Positions 33,044-42,678 of a stretch of 64,000 bases of DNA are shown here, piece after piece. The notes below the pieces were generated by a model. It did not search any database. It was not told the DNA's origin and saw only the letters and a program-made list of their open reading frames with translations. Position numbers and translations under genes: made by a program. The stretch is taken from the NCBI GenBank assembly GCA_965214325.1, contig CBDCBG010000006.1, positions 4,588,001 through 4,652,000 of the forward strand, in the 5' to 3' direction. Every line of letters begins with the position of its first letter. Position 1 is the stretch's first letter. This stretch comes from JAJEFO01 sp965214325. Its GTDB lineage: Bacteria; Pseudomonadota; Alphaproteobacteria; Rhodobacterales; Rhodobacteraceae.

Positions 33044-33810
33044 GCGGCCAGGCGGCACTGGTGACCGGATCGACCCGCGGCATCGGACTGGGCAGCGCCC
33101 TAGCCCTCGCGCGGCAGGGATTCGCGGTGGCGTTGAACGGGCCAGCCGATGATGACCGGTTGGCGGAGGCGGTGGAGCAGGTCGCCGCAACAGGCGCACG
33201 TGCTTTCGCCATGCCGCTTGACCTGGCGGATCTCGAAGCCCACGACGCCGCCATTGCCGACGCGGAAGACGCAATCGGGCCCCTTACTACGCTCGTGAAC
33301 AATGCGGGCGTCAGCGTGATGAGCCGTGGCGACCCCGTTGATGTTTCCGAACAGAGCTGGGACCGGTGCATGACGGTCAATGCCAAGGCGATGTTCTTCA
33401 TGACGCAGGCATTCGCCAGAAGGCTGCTCGCCCGGGACCGGGACGCATCGCTGTTCCATTCCATCATCAACGTCACGTCGTCCAATGCCGAGGCGGTCGC
33501 GGTCGCACGCGCAGAGTACTGCGCGTCAAAGGCTGGAGCGGCAATGGTGTCCAAGGTTTGGGCAGTGCGGCTCGGACCCGCAGGCGTTTCAGTCTATGAC
33601 GTGCGGCCGGGGGTCATTGACACGGACATGACTTCGCCGATGATCAAGGAGTATGCACGGCGGGCAGAGGAGGGGCTGACGCTCGTTCCGCGCGTGGGGC
33701 AGCCCGAGGAAGTGGGTGAAATCATCGGGTCGCTCGCGTCCGGGAAGCTTCCCTACACGACCGGACAGGTCATATTCGCCGACGGTGGCATGCTGGTTCC
33801 GAGGTTCTGA
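33040..33810 (+). CDS. Short-chain dehydrogenase/reductase (FabG-like)
   Basis: 256 residues with a TTG start in the TTGA overlap with the acyl-CoA dehydrogenase. Seen: TGSTRGIG (9-16), NNAG (87-90), catalytic Ser near 147-148, Tyr160 and Lys164 (YCASK), GVIDTDM and the C-terminal ADGGM. It resembles 3-ketoacyl reductases. In this operon it may oxidise a hydroxyacyl or sugar alcohol intermediate. It is followed by the DUF993 gene after 1 nt. Confidence 0.88.
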   Translation: MSGQAALVTGSTRGIGLGSALALARQGFAVALNGPADDDRLAEAVEQVAATGARAFAMPLDLADLEAHDAAIADAEDAIGPLTTLVNNAGVSVMSRGDPVDVSEQSWDRCMTVNAKAMFFMTQAFARRLLARDRDASLFHSIINVTSSNAEAVAVARAEYCASKAGAAMVSKVWAVRLGPAGVSVYDVRPGVIDTDMTSPMIKEYARRAEEGLTLVPRVGQPEEVGEIIGSLASGKLPYTTGQVIFADGGMLVPRF

Positions 33811-33811
33811 G

Positions 33812-34963
33812 ATGAAGATTGCGCTTCCAGGCAGTGACGGCTTGCTCGAGGACTACGTCATGCAGGGCACGCCGATCGATGCCGAGCCGCTCGGCCCCGA
33901 TCCGGTTCGGGTCGTGCTTTCCGCTGCGCACGTGGTGGCGGATCCCTTCACTGGCAACGATCCGACCGGATCCGCCACGCTTGACTGGGAAGCGACAATG
34001 GCGTTTCGACGCCACTTGGCAGGTCTGGGGCTTGGCATCGCCGAAGCGATGGATACGGCGCAGCGCGGGATGGGTCTCGGATGGCCCGAGGCGCAGGAAC
34101 TCATTCGGCGAACGAAGGCGGAGCTTCCTGACGCTCTCGTGTTCAATGGCTGCGGTACGGATCACCTGATGCCGGGCGAGGCGCAAGGCCTCGATGACGT
34201 GCGGCGCGCCTATCTGGAACAGGTCGAGGCAATTCAGGGCATCGGCGGACGCCTTGTCATCATGGCCAGTCGTGCGCTCGTGCCGGCCGCGGAGAGACCG
34301 GAAGACTACGTTCGGGTCTACGAGGATGTGCTGGCGAGCTGCGAGCAGCCGGTGATCCTTCATTGGCTGGGCGACATGTTCGACCCGGAACTTGCGGGCT
34401 ACTGGGGCAGCGATCGCTTCGAGGACGCGCTTGAGACGGTGCTTGCCGTCATCGGCGGGAATGCTGCGAAGGTTGACGGCATCAAGGTCTCCCTCCTGGA
34501 CAGGGCGAAGGAGGTCGCCATGCGCCGCCGCCTGCCGGAAGGCGTGAAGATGTATACCGGCGACGACTTCAACTACCCCGAGCTGATTGTCGGCGACGAG
34601 TTCGGGCACAGCCATGCGCTGCTCGGCATCTTTGACCCTCTGGCAGTCGCTGCCGCCAGGGCGGTCGGCCGGTTGGGGCGGGGGGACGAGGCAGGCTTTC
34701 GCGCGACGCTGGATCCGACGGTGCCCTTGGCGCGCCTCATCTTTCGTGCACCCACGCAGCACTACAAGACGGGCATTGTGTTCCTTGCATGGCTGAACGG
34801 ATTCCAGAAGCACTTCGTGATGGCCGGCGGCGCCCAGGCGATGCGGCCCTTGCCTTATTTTGCCGACTGCTTCCGGCTGGCGGACCAGGCTGGACTTCTG
34901 TCGGACCCTGATCGCGCCATTGCCCGGATGCGGACGCTCATGGGACTGTATGGCATTGCGTGA
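33812..34963 (+). CDS. DUF993 family protein (DapA-like TIM barrel)
   Basis: 383 residues. A conserved family that looks related to dihydrodipicolinate-synthase-type barrels, without an assigned reaction. Seen: VLSAAHVVADPF, EAMDTAQRGMGLGWPEA, VFNGCGTDHL, PVILHWLGDMFDPELAGYWG, KVDGIKVSLLDRAKE (a candidate Schiff-base Lys), MYTGDDFNYPELI and FVMAGGAQAMRPLPYF. It starts 1 nt after the SDR stop and overlaps the isomerase gene by 14 bp. DUF993 and sugar phosphate isomerase/epimerase genes are often adjacent in alphaproteobacterial sugar-breakdown operons, usually with a Gfo/Idh/MocA dehydrogenase that is absent here. Confidence 0.85.
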   Translation: MKIALPGSDGLLEDYVMQGTPIDAEPLGPDPVRVVLSAAHVVADPFTGNDPTGSATLDWEATMAFRRHLAGLGLGIAEAMDTAQRGMGLGWPEAQELIRRTKAELPDALVFNGCGTDHLMPGEAQGLDDVRRAYLEQVEAIQGIGGRLVIMASRALVPAAERPEDYVRVYEDVLASCEQPVILHWLGDMFDPELAGYWGSDRFEDALETVLAVIGGNAAKVDGIKVSLLDRAKEVAMRRRLPEGVKMYTGDDFNYPELIVGDEFGHSHALLGIFDPLAVAAARAVGRLGRGDEAGFRATLDPTVPLARLIFRAPTQHYKTGIVFLAWLNGFQKHFVMAGGAQAMRPLPYFADCFRLADQAGLLSDPDRAIARMRTLMGLYGIA

Positions 34964-35804
34964 CTTCACGAGCGATCTCGGTGCGTTGGCTCTGAACACT
35001 GCGACGCTTGGCCATAACATGGACGGCTACGGTGCCGGCTGGTCGGTGGAACGAGTGGTCGACGCCTGCGCCGAGCGCGGCTTTGCCGGCCTGGTGTTTT
35101 GGCGGCGCGAGATCGGCAGCCGTGCGCAGGCCATCGGCGAGCGCGTCCGCGCCAGCGGCATGAAGGTCGTTGGGCTTTGCCGGACCCCGTACATCACCGG
35201 TCCCGGCGCTCCCGAGACGCTCGACGAGGCACGCGAGTCGGTCGACATGGCGGCCGCGCTCGGGACCGACGTGCTCACCATCGTGACCGGCGGCACGGAG
35301 CCCGGCACAAAGGGTGTCGAGGAAAGCCAGAGACTCCTGGCGGAGCGTGTCGCAAGCCTCGCGGAACACGCGGCAAAATGCGGAGTGAGCCTGGCCCTGG
35401 AGCCACTCAACCCAATGTTCGGCGGCAACAGGACATGCCTGTTCACCGTGGCCGAGGCCATCCGCATCTGCGACCAGATGGGCGCGCCGAACACGGGCGT
35501 GGCAGTCGACGTCTACCATGTCTGGTGGGACTCGACGCTGTCCGAGACGCTGAACGCGGCCGGCCCGCATCGCATTCTCGGATACCATCTGTGCGACTGG
35601 CTTGCCGATACCAGCGACATGCTCCTGGACCGAGGAATGATGGGTGACGGGGTCGCGAACCTGAAGGACATCCGGCGCGCCGTTGAAGACGCGGGATACG
35701 AGGGCGCGTGCGAAGTCGAGGTGTTTTCGGCCGGCAACTGGTGGCAACGCGACCCTGCGGAAGTCCTGGACACGATTGTCGAGCGGTTCAGGACACAATG
35801 CTGA
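34950..35804 (+). CDS. Sugar phosphate isomerase/epimerase family (xylose-isomerase-like TIM barrel)
   Basis: 284 residues from ATG 34950 (MALRDFTSDLGALALN). Seen: metal-site segments ALEPLNPMFGG (Glu), VAVDVYHVWWDSTL (Asp, His), ILGYHLCDWLAD (His) and EGACEVEVFS (Glu), as in AP-endonuclease-2-type barrels such as IolE/IolI and tagatose epimerases. Divalent-metal isomerisation or dehydration of a sugar or inosose is likely. It overlaps the DUF993 gene by 14 bp and ends the operon begun at 31898. Confidence 0.87.
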   Translation: MALRDFTSDLGALALNTATLGHNMDGYGAGWSVERVVDACAERGFAGLVFWRREIGSRAQAIGERVRASGMKVVGLCRTPYITGPGAPETLDEARESVDMAAALGTDVLTIVTGGTEPGTKGVEESQRLLAERVASLAEHAAKCGVSLALEPLNPMFGGNRTCLFTVAEAIRICDQMGAPNTGVAVDVYHVWWDSTLSETLNAAGPHRILGYHLCDWLADTSDMLLDRGMMGDGVANLKDIRRAVEDAGYEGACEVEVFSAGNWWQRDPAEVLDTIVERFRTQC

Positions 35805-35982
35805 TTGAATCCGGATGCGGTGCGTGAACGACTGAGCAGGACGCTGCGCCTGCACGCGGAGAGATCGCGAAGTGGTCAGGCGCGACCGGCCGCCGCGAAA
35901 CGGGCATGGAGCCAGCGGAACGACCAGGTGAATCGGCTGGCCTGGCGAAGGAGACGGGACGCACTTGCAGATGGAGGCCGCG

Positions 35983-36408
35983 ATGGATGCCGATGACGTG
36001 ATCGCACGCTACAGGCTGGAGCCGCATCCAGAGGGCGGCCATTATCGAGAGACCTTCCGCGCTTCGGCGACCGCAGGCGGGCGAGGGGCCGTTTCGGCGA
36101 TCTACTATCTGTTGGGAGCCGGAGATACATCGGCGTGGCACCGCATCGATGCGGTCGAAATCTGGCACCATTATGCCGGCGCGCCCTTGCGGCTTTCGCT
36201 CTGGTCCGAAGGCAGGACGGCGACCGAGCGGCTGCTCGGTTCGGTCGCTGCCGCAGAGCCGCATGTCGTCGTGCCGGCAGGCTGCTGGCAGAGCGCGGAT
36301 TCCTTGGGTGAATGGACGCTTGTCGGCTGCACGGTCGCTCCCGCCTTCGAGTTCTCCGGCTTTGAACTCGCCCCGCCGGGATGGCAGCCTGGCATGTCGC
36401 CAGACTGA
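35983..36408 (+). CDS. Cupin, DUF985 family
   Basis: 141 residues. ATG 35983 follows GGAGG by 5 nt; upstream TTG/ATG starts at 35965 and 35971 are less well placed. Seen: YRLEPHPEGGHYRETFRA, IYYLLGAGDTSAWHRID, EIWHHYAGAPLRL and VVPAGCWQSADSLGEWTLVG, matching the single-domain cupin family DUF985. His residues of the HRID...EIWHHY block may bind a metal. The function is unknown. Confidence 0.85.
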   Translation: MDADDVIARYRLEPHPEGGHYRETFRASATAGGRGAVSAIYYLLGAGDTSAWHRIDAVEIWHHYAGAPLRLSLWSEGRTATERLLGSVAAAEPHVVVPAGCWQSADSLGEWTLVGCTVAPAFEFSGFELAPPGWQPGMSPD

Positions 36409-36558
36409 TTGCAGTGACGCCGCCGAACTCCCGTGCGGTCGCTGGCCGTGCCCCGGTTGCGGCGTTTCTTCCTGAAGCGTCACGACGAAGGCGATGAAGG
36501 CGGAAATTCGGGCCTGAAGTCCGGGCAGTGTGTGCAGGGCCAGGGAAAGGCCATGTCG

Positions 36559-37197
36559 TCAGGCAAGCACGAGCCGCATGACGGTGTCGATGTTGAAGTC
36601 GAGCCGGTCTTCGAGCGCCTCTCTGTCCATGAAGTCGCGTTCGAACAGAATCGTGGCGGTGAACCGATTTGTCAGGTAGTAGTAGCCGATGGCCGCGATC
36701 GTGATGTTGAGCTGCACCGGATCGATGCCCGGACGGAAGGAGCCGTCGGCAACCCCACGGTCCAGGATTTCCTGAACCATGTTGACGAACCTGCGGCTCG
36801 CCGTCCGCAGGCGCTCGGACTTCTCCAGGTGCTTGCCTCGATGCAGGTTCGCGCTGTTGACCAGGGTGATGAATTCCGGGTTGTCGAGGTAATACGCCCA
36901 AGTGAACCCAACAAGACGCTCAAGGGCCTCGCGTGGCGGCAGGTGGTCAAGTTCCAGTTCCTGTTCGGCGTTGCGAATGTCCAGATAGGCTTCCACGAGA
37001 ACCGCGCGAAACAGGGCCTCCTTGCCGCCAAAGTAGTGATAGATCATGCGCTTGTTGGCACAGGCCTGCCTCGCGATCTCGTCCACGCGCGCGCCGGCGA
37101 GACCCAGTCGCGCGAACTCCGACCTTGCGGCGGCGAGAATCCTGGCCCTGGTTGCGCTTGCGTCGCGTGCCCGAGGCTGTTCCTCCGCAATTCCCAC
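36559..37197 (-). CDS. TetR family transcriptional regulator
   Basis: 212 residues with a GTG start at 37197 (AAGGA 6 nt upstream). An N-terminal TetR helix-turn-helix (residues ~18-63: RARILAAARSEFARLGLAGA, CANKRMIYHYFGGKEALFRA) is followed by an all-helical ligand domain with a YYLDNPEFITLVNSANLHRG segment, as in RutR-like regulators. It is divergent from the ABC transporter genes. A palindrome AGTAAC-N10-GTTACT at 37270-37291 lies between them, so it probably represses both its own gene and the transporter until a sugar or derivative binds. Confidence 0.88.
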   Translation of the reverse strand: MGIAEEQPRARDASATRARILAAARSEFARLGLAGARVDEIARQACANKRMIYHYFGGKEALFRAVLVEAYLDIRNAEQELELDHLPPREALERLVGFTWAYYLDNPEFITLVNSANLHRGKHLEKSERLRTASRRFVNMVQEILDRGVADGSFRPGIDPVQLNITIAAIGYYYLTNRFTATILFERDFMDREALEDRLDFNIDTVMRLVLA

Positions 37198-37247
37198 GTG
37201 CGTTCCTTCACTTCCCCGGATCCCTTCACGCCACCCTTATAACCCAC

Positions 37248-37276
37248 TTGACAGGAAAGAGAAGCAGGAAGTAACT
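37248..37276 (+). promoter_or_regulatory. Promoter of the ABC transporter operon
   Basis: A perfect -35 TTGACA (37248-37253), a 17-nt spacer and GTAACT as a weak -10 (37271-37276). The -10 lies inside the TetR palindrome, which fits repression. Confidence 0.65.
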
Positions 37277-37291
37277 AACTAGTGCGTTACT
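37270..37291. promoter_or_regulatory. TetR-type operator
   Basis: Arms AGTAAC and GTTACT separated by 10 nt that contain a central ACTAGT palindrome. 22 bp in total with only the TA/GC pair asymmetric. It sits between the divergent tetR and binding-protein genes. The AAGTAAC half-site resembles that of the 16-bp regulon sites, but the spacing is different. Confidence 0.7.
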
Positions 37292-37402
37292 GACCGAATC
37301 GCCGCCGCCGCCTGCAGGTCGGGCATGTCGGGGGAATTCGGCCGCAAGCGAGACTGAATCAGAGCCTCATCGTGAGCTCGACAAAAAGGGAGAGGAACGT
37401 CC

Positions 37403-38512
37403 ATGTCCTTCATCAAGAAATTCATTGAGCAGGAGACGGTTTCGCGCCGAAACTTCCTGCTTGCCTCGGCCTACGGCATCTCCGGCGCGGCGGCGATGCG
37501 CATGTTCGGTCCTTCGCCTGTGCAGGCGGCGACCTATGCCGATCCGACGATCGCCTGGTCCTACCGCAACCGTACGAACCCTTACTGGAACGAGATCGTT
37601 TCGGGCGGCGAGGCCTTCGTCGAGAGCCTCGGCAAGCCGAAGGATTTCCTGACGCACCTGATCAACGAGGGCTCCTCGGAGAAGTCGCTGGCCGACGTCA
37701 AGGCGCTGCTGGCAAAGACCAACGGCGAACTGGCTCTTGCCATCGACACCAACGACGCTCCTAACGCTCGTCCGGTGGTCGAGGCCTGCGTCGAGGCGGG
37801 GGCCTATGTCTCCACGCTCTGGAACAAGACCGACGACCTGCACCCTTGGGACTTTGGCGACAACTACGTCAGCCACATGACCTGGTCGGACAAAGGCCCT
37901 GCGGAACGCACGGCACGCATTCTCCTTGATGCCATCGGCGGAAAGGGCGGCGTCGTGCATCTTGGCGGCATCGCCTCGAACAACCCTGCGATCGAGCGCC
38001 TGAACGGCCTGAAGAACGCGCTGAAGGACTATCCCGACGTCGAGCTTCTCGACGCGCAGCCGGCTGACTGGGACACCCAGAAGGCGGCGCAGATCATGGC
38101 TTCGTTCATCACGCGCTACGGCGATGAAATCACCGGCGTGCACTGCGCAAACGACACGATCGGCTACGGTGTTCTCGAGGCGCTTCGCGCCGAGGGAATG
38201 GATGTCCCGATCGTCACCTATGACGGCAACCCGCAGGCAGTCGACCTGGTCGCCGAGGGCAAGATCCTGGCAACCGTCTTCACGAACCCGCATTGGGGCG
38301 GGGGCATCACCGCGTCGCTCGCCTATCACGCTGCCGCCGGCCACTTCACGCCGTCGGACGAGCCGAACGAGCATCGCGAGTTCTACGGGCCGACGATCTT
38401 CGTCACGCCGGACGACGCGCGCGAATTCAAGGCGAACTACCTTGAGAACGTGCCGACCTACGACTGGCAGGACTTCTGGGGCCCGTCAAACGGCCAGATC
38501 ATGTACAAGTGA
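37403..38512 (+). CDS. Sugar-type ABC transporter substrate-binding protein, Tat-exported
   Basis: 369 residues. The N-terminus carries a twin-arginine signal (SRRNFLLASAYG, residues 14-25), so the folded protein is exported to the periplasm. The body matches the ribose/LacI-like periplasmic binding fold: IAWSYRNRTNPYWNEIVSGG, LALAIDTNDAP, GGKGGVVHLGG, GVHCANDTIGYGVLEALRA and IVTYDGNPQAVDLV. AGGAA lies 6 nt upstream of the ATG. First gene of the TetR-controlled operon. The ligand is unknown. The operon's dehydrogenase and cupins suggest a sugar or polyol. Confidence 0.9.
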   Translation: MSFIKKFIEQETVSRRNFLLASAYGISGAAAMRMFGPSPVQAATYADPTIAWSYRNRTNPYWNEIVSGGEAFVESLGKPKDFLTHLINEGSSEKSLADVKALLAKTNGELALAIDTNDAPNARPVVEACVEAGAYVSTLWNKTDDLHPWDFGDNYVSHMTWSDKGPAERTARILLDAIGGKGGVVHLGGIASNNPAIERLNGLKNALKDYPDVELLDAQPADWDTQKAAQIMASFITRYGDEITGVHCANDTIGYGVLEALRAEGMDVPIVTYDGNPQAVDLVAEGKILATVFTNPHWGGGITASLAYHAAAGHFTPSDEPNEHREFYGPTIFVTPDDAREFKANYLENVPTYDWQDFWGPSNGQIMYK

Positions 38513-38640
38513 CCAGGTGACCGGTTCGCGCGGCCGGGCAAACCGGCCGTGCCGCCTCGCCGACCAAGCCTCGGCCCGACTCTTGACAGGAACCCGTTGC
38601 GGCTCTTCCAATGAGTGGTTCAGGCACGGAGGGCCGGACG

Positions 38641-39684
38641 ATGACCGACATATCCGCGCAGACGGAAGCGCTCGGAGCGTTGCTGGCGAGAGACCGCATC
38701 GTCAGATGGGCCCCGATCCTGGTGCTCGTCGCGCTGGTCCTGCTGTTTCCGCTCCTTGAATTCCTGGCCGATCTTCTTGACGGCGAGGAACACGTGTATC
38801 TCCGCGATTCCCGGTTCTTCTCCATACGGAACGGCGCTCGCATCGGCATCGCGGCCGCGCCGGCGCTCATGGTGGCGGTCGGCGTGACATTCATCATCAT
38901 CATGGGCTCCATCGACCTCTCGATGGAAGGCACGATCTCGGTCTGCGCCGTGCTTTTCGCCTTTGCGTTCCTCGGCTTGGGCGGCACCCTGGCAAGCTGG
39001 GCCTGGCTGGCGATTCCCCTGGCCCTCGCGGTTGGGGCGCTGCTGGGCTTCGTCAACGGGCTGATTCACGTTAGGCTGAAGATCCCGAGCTTCATGGCAT
39101 CCTTGGCCATGGGCTTCGTGGGCACGGGTTTCGCCCTGCTTCTGACCGGGGGTGACCGCCTGCGCGTCGAGGACGAGCTCTTCCGCTCGCTCCTGACGGT
39201 GCGCTGGCTGAATTTCCCGATAATGTGCTACGTCGCGCTCGCCTTTCTCCTGCTTGCCTGGTTCATTCAGTCCCACACCGCTCTCGGGCGGAATTTCTAC
39301 GCAGTGGGCGGCGGCGAGCGGCTGGCACAGTCCAGCGGCCTGAACGTTGCCCGCGTGCGTGTCCTGGGATTCACCCTGGCCGGCATCTTCTTCGCCGTTG
39401 GCGCCCTGCTGGCCGTGGGCCGCATCGGCATTGCGGAGACCGCGACCGGCAACAACTTCATGTTCGTGTCAATCACCGCCGTCGTGGTCGGCGGCACCGC
39501 GCTTTGGGGCGGGATCGGCGGCGTCTGGAACACTCTTGTCGGCGTGCTGATCGTCAACGTCATCAACAACGGAATGGTCGTGATCGGGCTGCCGTCCTAC
39601 GTGCAGGACGGCGTGCTCGGGGCGCTTGTGATCCTGGCGGTCACGCTGTCGACCAACCGCAGGTCAGTCACCTTCGTGAAATAG
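38641..39684 (+). CDS. Sugar ABC transporter permease
   Basis: 347 residues from ATG 38641 (GGAGG 9 nt upstream). A BPD_transp_2-type (RbsC-like) inner-membrane permease with about nine hydrophobic helices. Seen: IMGSIDLSMEGTISVCAVL, ALLGFVNGLIHVRLKIPSFM, SHTALGRNFYAVGGGERLAQ and the EAA-like/assembly stretch SGLNVARVRVLGFTLAGIFF. It pairs with the second permease at 42679-43623 to form a heterodimeric channel. Confidence 0.9.
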   Translation: MTDISAQTEALGALLARDRIVRWAPILVLVALVLLFPLLEFLADLLDGEEHVYLRDSRFFSIRNGARIGIAAAPALMVAVGVTFIIIMGSIDLSMEGTISVCAVLFAFAFLGLGGTLASWAWLAIPLALAVGALLGFVNGLIHVRLKIPSFMASLAMGFVGTGFALLLTGGDRLRVEDELFRSLLTVRWLNFPIMCYVALAFLLLAWFIQSHTALGRNFYAVGGGERLAQSSGLNVARVRVLGFTLAGIFFAVGALLAVGRIGIAETATGNNFMFVSITAVVVGGTALWGGIGGVWNTLVGVLIVNVINNGMVVIGLPSYVQDGVLGALVILAVTLSTNRRSVTFVK

Positions 39685-39694
39685 GAACGGCTCC

Positions 39695-40654
39695 ATGTAT
39701 GCCCTGAACAAGGTGGACAAGCGCTTCCCCGGCGTTCACGCGCTGAAGGCGGTCGACTTCCAGGTCGGCCGAGGCGAGATCGTGGGCCTCGTCGGCGAGA
39801 ACGGTGCCGGAAAGTCCACCCTGATGAAGATCATCTACGGCGCCTACCAGCCCGACGGCGGCACGATCACGATCGACGGCACGACCATGCGCTTCCAGAA
39901 CCCGCGCCAGGCCATGAATCACGGGATCGGGATGGTGTTCCAGGAACAGTCGCTGATCACCAACCTGACGGTCATGGAGAACATCTTCCTGGGCTGCGAG
40001 CGGCAGTTCGTGAGATTCGGCATCGTCGACTGGAGAGCCATGGCGAAGGCCGCGCGCCATCAGCTGGCAAAGGTCAATCTCGACGTCGACCCTGCTGCCG
40101 TGACGTCTCAGCTTTCCTTTGTGCAGCGCCAGCTCGTGGAACTCGCGAAGGTGCTGGCGCTCGAGGAGCGGATCGACGGCGATCTGGTGATCTTGCTGGA
40201 CGAGCCTACCTCGGTGCTCGCCAAGGAGGAGGTGGAGCTGCTGTTCCGGCTTGTGCGCGACCTGGCCAGGCGTGCCTCCTTCATTTTCGTCAGCCACCGC
40301 ATTGACGAGGTCCTGGAGCTTTCGGACCGCATCTACGTCATGAAGGACGGTGCGGTTGTCGACGTGGCGGCTCGCGACGATGCCGACGTGGACGACATAC
40401 AGCACAAGATGGTGGGCCGCGAGATCGACAAGGAGTATTACCGCGAGCAGAAGCAGGCCCCCTATGCCGCCGACGAGCCGTTGATTCGATTTGACAGCGT
40501 GAGCGTGGAGAACCGCTACCGGGACATCTCGTTCGACCTGCATCGCGGCGAAGTCCTGTGTCTCGTTGGCACCGAGGGTTCCGGCCGCGAGGCTGTGCTG
40601 CGCACGATTTTCGGGCTTGAGACTCCGACAGCCGGCACCGTTACGATCAAGCAT
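39695..40654 (+). pseudogene. Sugar ABC transporter ATP-binding protein, N-terminal part (split by IS110)
   Basis: First nucleotide-binding domain: Walker A GENGAGKST (34-42), Q-loop FQEQSLITN, signature LSFVQRQLVELAK (degenerate), Walker B VILLDEPTS, switch His in VSHRIDE. The start of the second domain follows with a degenerate Walker A (GTEGSGREA). The frame breaks at 40654 (..TVTIKH) where an IS110-family element begins. Joining to 42116 restores KHEGERIARF and a 503-residue RbsA/MglA-type ATPase. Without the C-terminal half the transporter is probably inactive. Confidence 0.92.
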
Positions 40655-42115
40655 CCATGTCTTGGGTCAAGCGCGGATTCAGCATTTTTTGGCAATTTCC
40701 GGGGAGGCGGTTCCGGGTTTTCCACGGTTTTCCACATCCCTGTCCACAGTCCGGCGGCGTGCGGGCATGCCGGAACCGCCCGGCCACCGACGCGTGACCG
40801 GCCAGACTGTTTCGTTTCGGGCCTGGCAAGACCGCCGCGAGACGCGGCCCGCGCTGGCGTCAGGCGGCGTCCGTCGCCCGGTCCTCCCACATGCGCCGAT
40901 CGCGCAGCAGGGCGTTCGCGGTCACGATCAGCTTCCTCATGACCGCGGTCACGGCGAGCTTGTGGGGCTTGCCCCTTTTCGTGAGCCGTCCGTACAGTTC
41001 CTTCATGTCGGGATTGAACCGGGTTGCCGCGATTGCCGCCATGAAGAGGACGTCCCTGGGTCTCCTCCGTCCGCCGGTGACGTGGCGCCCGCCCTTCAGG
41101 GTCCCGCTGTCGCGGGCGAAGGGGGCCACGCCGATCAGGGCGGCGGCCTGGCGGTTGCCGATCGCGCCGAGCTCGCCCATCCAGGCGATCAGGGACGCCG
41201 CCGTGACGGGGCCGATGCCCGGCACGGAGGTCAGGATCCCGTAGCTCTCCTCAAGATCGTCCGAGCCGGCGACCAGCTCCCCGATCCGCCGGTCGTACTC
41301 GCCGACGCCGGCGTCAAGCTCCGAGAGGACCTTCGGTACGGGTCCGTCCGGCAGAGGGTCGCCGACCTCGTCGTAGGCCGCCTTCAGCTGCGCGCGCTGG
41401 TCGACAAGGGCCTCCCGCAGCACCAGCATGTCGCGGAGCCGGTCGATCGTCACGTCGGCCGGCGCGGTGGCCGGCATGGCCGGGAACGCGGCCCCGAAGG
41501 CGGCCAGGATCCTGGCGTCGACCCTGTCGGTCTTCGCCAGCTCGCCGCCTGCCTTGGCGAAGTCCCGGGACTGGCGGGGGTTGACCACGCAAACGGAAAA
41601 TCCCCTGTCATGCAGCGACTGCAGGAGGGCTCTGTGCAATCGTCCCGTCGCCTCGATGACGACCCGTTCCGCCCCGCCGTCCCTCAGGATGCCGGCGACC
41701 TTTCGGAAGCCGTCCGTGTCGTTGGCGGCGGTCTCGTCCCTGCCGTTCAGGTGAATGTTGAGCGACTTCTTGCTCACGTCGATTCCGGCGACTACGATGG
41801 CCATGTTCTCCCGCTCCTATCCTCGCGATGATTCGGTTCTTGAACCCAGCATCCATCCAGGACCCGGGAGACGAACGGGAGGGCGGGCCGACCACGCTTG
41901 ATCTCGGATCCGCTGATGCGATCCAGGGTGTCTCCGGTCCGACCCGCCCTGCGGGGCCAGGCCCCGCTCCGCCGCCGCCATGCATGGCGACGGCGGTCCC
42001 TGCACAGGAATGAACCGGGGAGGCGGCGGAAGGCAAGGCAATGGTTTTCCACAGGAATCCGCGCCCAACCTGTCCACAGCCACCTCCTGATTCGTTTCTG
42101 ATTCTTTGAACATAC
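40655..42115 (-). mobile_element. IS110-family element in the ABC ATPase gene
   Basis: 1461 bp bounded by the point where the ATPase frame breaks and resumes exactly. Removing it leaves no added or missing base. No inverted repeats or clear target duplication are visible at the boundaries, which is normal for the IS110 family. It carries one transposase gene on the minus strand and ~300 bp of non-coding DNA after the start-side end. Confidence 0.85.
40860..41804 (-). CDS. IS110-family transposase (DEDD recombinase)
   Basis: 314 residues. An N-terminal DEDD nuclease-like domain (VVAGIDVSKKSLNIHL, VVIEATGRLHRALLQSL, KTDRVDARILA) and a C-terminal Tnp_20 domain (LTSVPGIGPVTAASLIAWMG, AALIGVAPFARDSG, GGRRRPRDVLFMAAIAATRF). 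Length and motifs are typical, and the gene looks intact. Confidence 0.93.
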   Translation of the reverse strand: MAIVVAGIDVSKKSLNIHLNGRDETAANDTDGFRKVAGILRDGGAERVVIEATGRLHRALLQSLHDRGFSVCVVNPRQSRDFAKAGGELAKTDRVDARILAAFGAAFPAMPATAPADVTIDRLRDMLVLREALVDQRAQLKAAYDEVGDPLPDGPVPKVLSELDAGVGEYDRRIGELVAGSDDLEESYGILTSVPGIGPVTAASLIAWMGELGAIGNRQAAALIGVAPFARDSGTLKGGRHVTGGRRRPRDVLFMAAIAATRFNPDMKELYGRLTKRGKPHKLAVTAVMRKLIVTANALLRDRRMWEDRATDAA

Positions 42116-42667
42116 GAGGGTGAGCGGATTGCGCGTTTCACCGCCGCGGACGGAGTGGCGCGGGGCGTCGGGTATGTGCCGCGCGAGCGCAAGGTCGAGG
42201 GCATCGTGAACGGCATGAACGTCTACGAGAACATGACGCTCAGCCAGTTGAGCAAGTATTCGGACCTGGGCGTTCTGCGCGTTGGCGACGAGAAGGCGAT
42301 GGCGACGGCCTGGGTCGAAAGGCTTGCGATCAAGACGCCGGACATCCGCAAGGACTGCAGCGGCCTGTCCGGCGGCAACCAGCAGAAGGTCGTGCTGGCC
42401 AAATGGCGATCGGGCGGGTCGGACATCATCCTTCTCGACCATCCCACACGCGGACTGGACATCGGTGCGAAGGAGGACGTTTACGAAATGGTCCGCGAAA
42501 TGAACGGCGCCGGCGTCGGCATCGTACTGGTGGCCGACACGCTGGAAGAGGCGATCGGCCTTTCCCATACCATCATCGTCATCAAGGACGGCGAGTTCCA
42601 GCAGCGTTTCGACGGGACGCCAGGCGCGAAGCCATCGCTTTACGACCTCGTCCACCACATGATCTGA
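42116..42667 (+). pseudogene. Sugar ABC transporter ATP-binding protein, C-terminal part
   Basis: Continues 39695-40654 as EGERIARFTAADGVARGVGY, then the second-domain signature LSGGNQQK and Walker B IILLDHPTRGLDIGAKEDVY. The usual catalytic Glu after the Walker B Asp is His here (DHP for DEP), so this domain may have been degenerate even before the insertion. The stop is 11 nt before the second permease start. Confidence 0.9.
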
Positions 42668-42678
42668 GGATTCGGCCA

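Noticed and set aside
37270..37291. TetR palindrome as a fifth member of the 16-bp regulon
   Set aside because: The half-site AAGTAAC is shared, but arm spacing is 10 nt instead of 4, so the same protein would have to bind in a different geometry.
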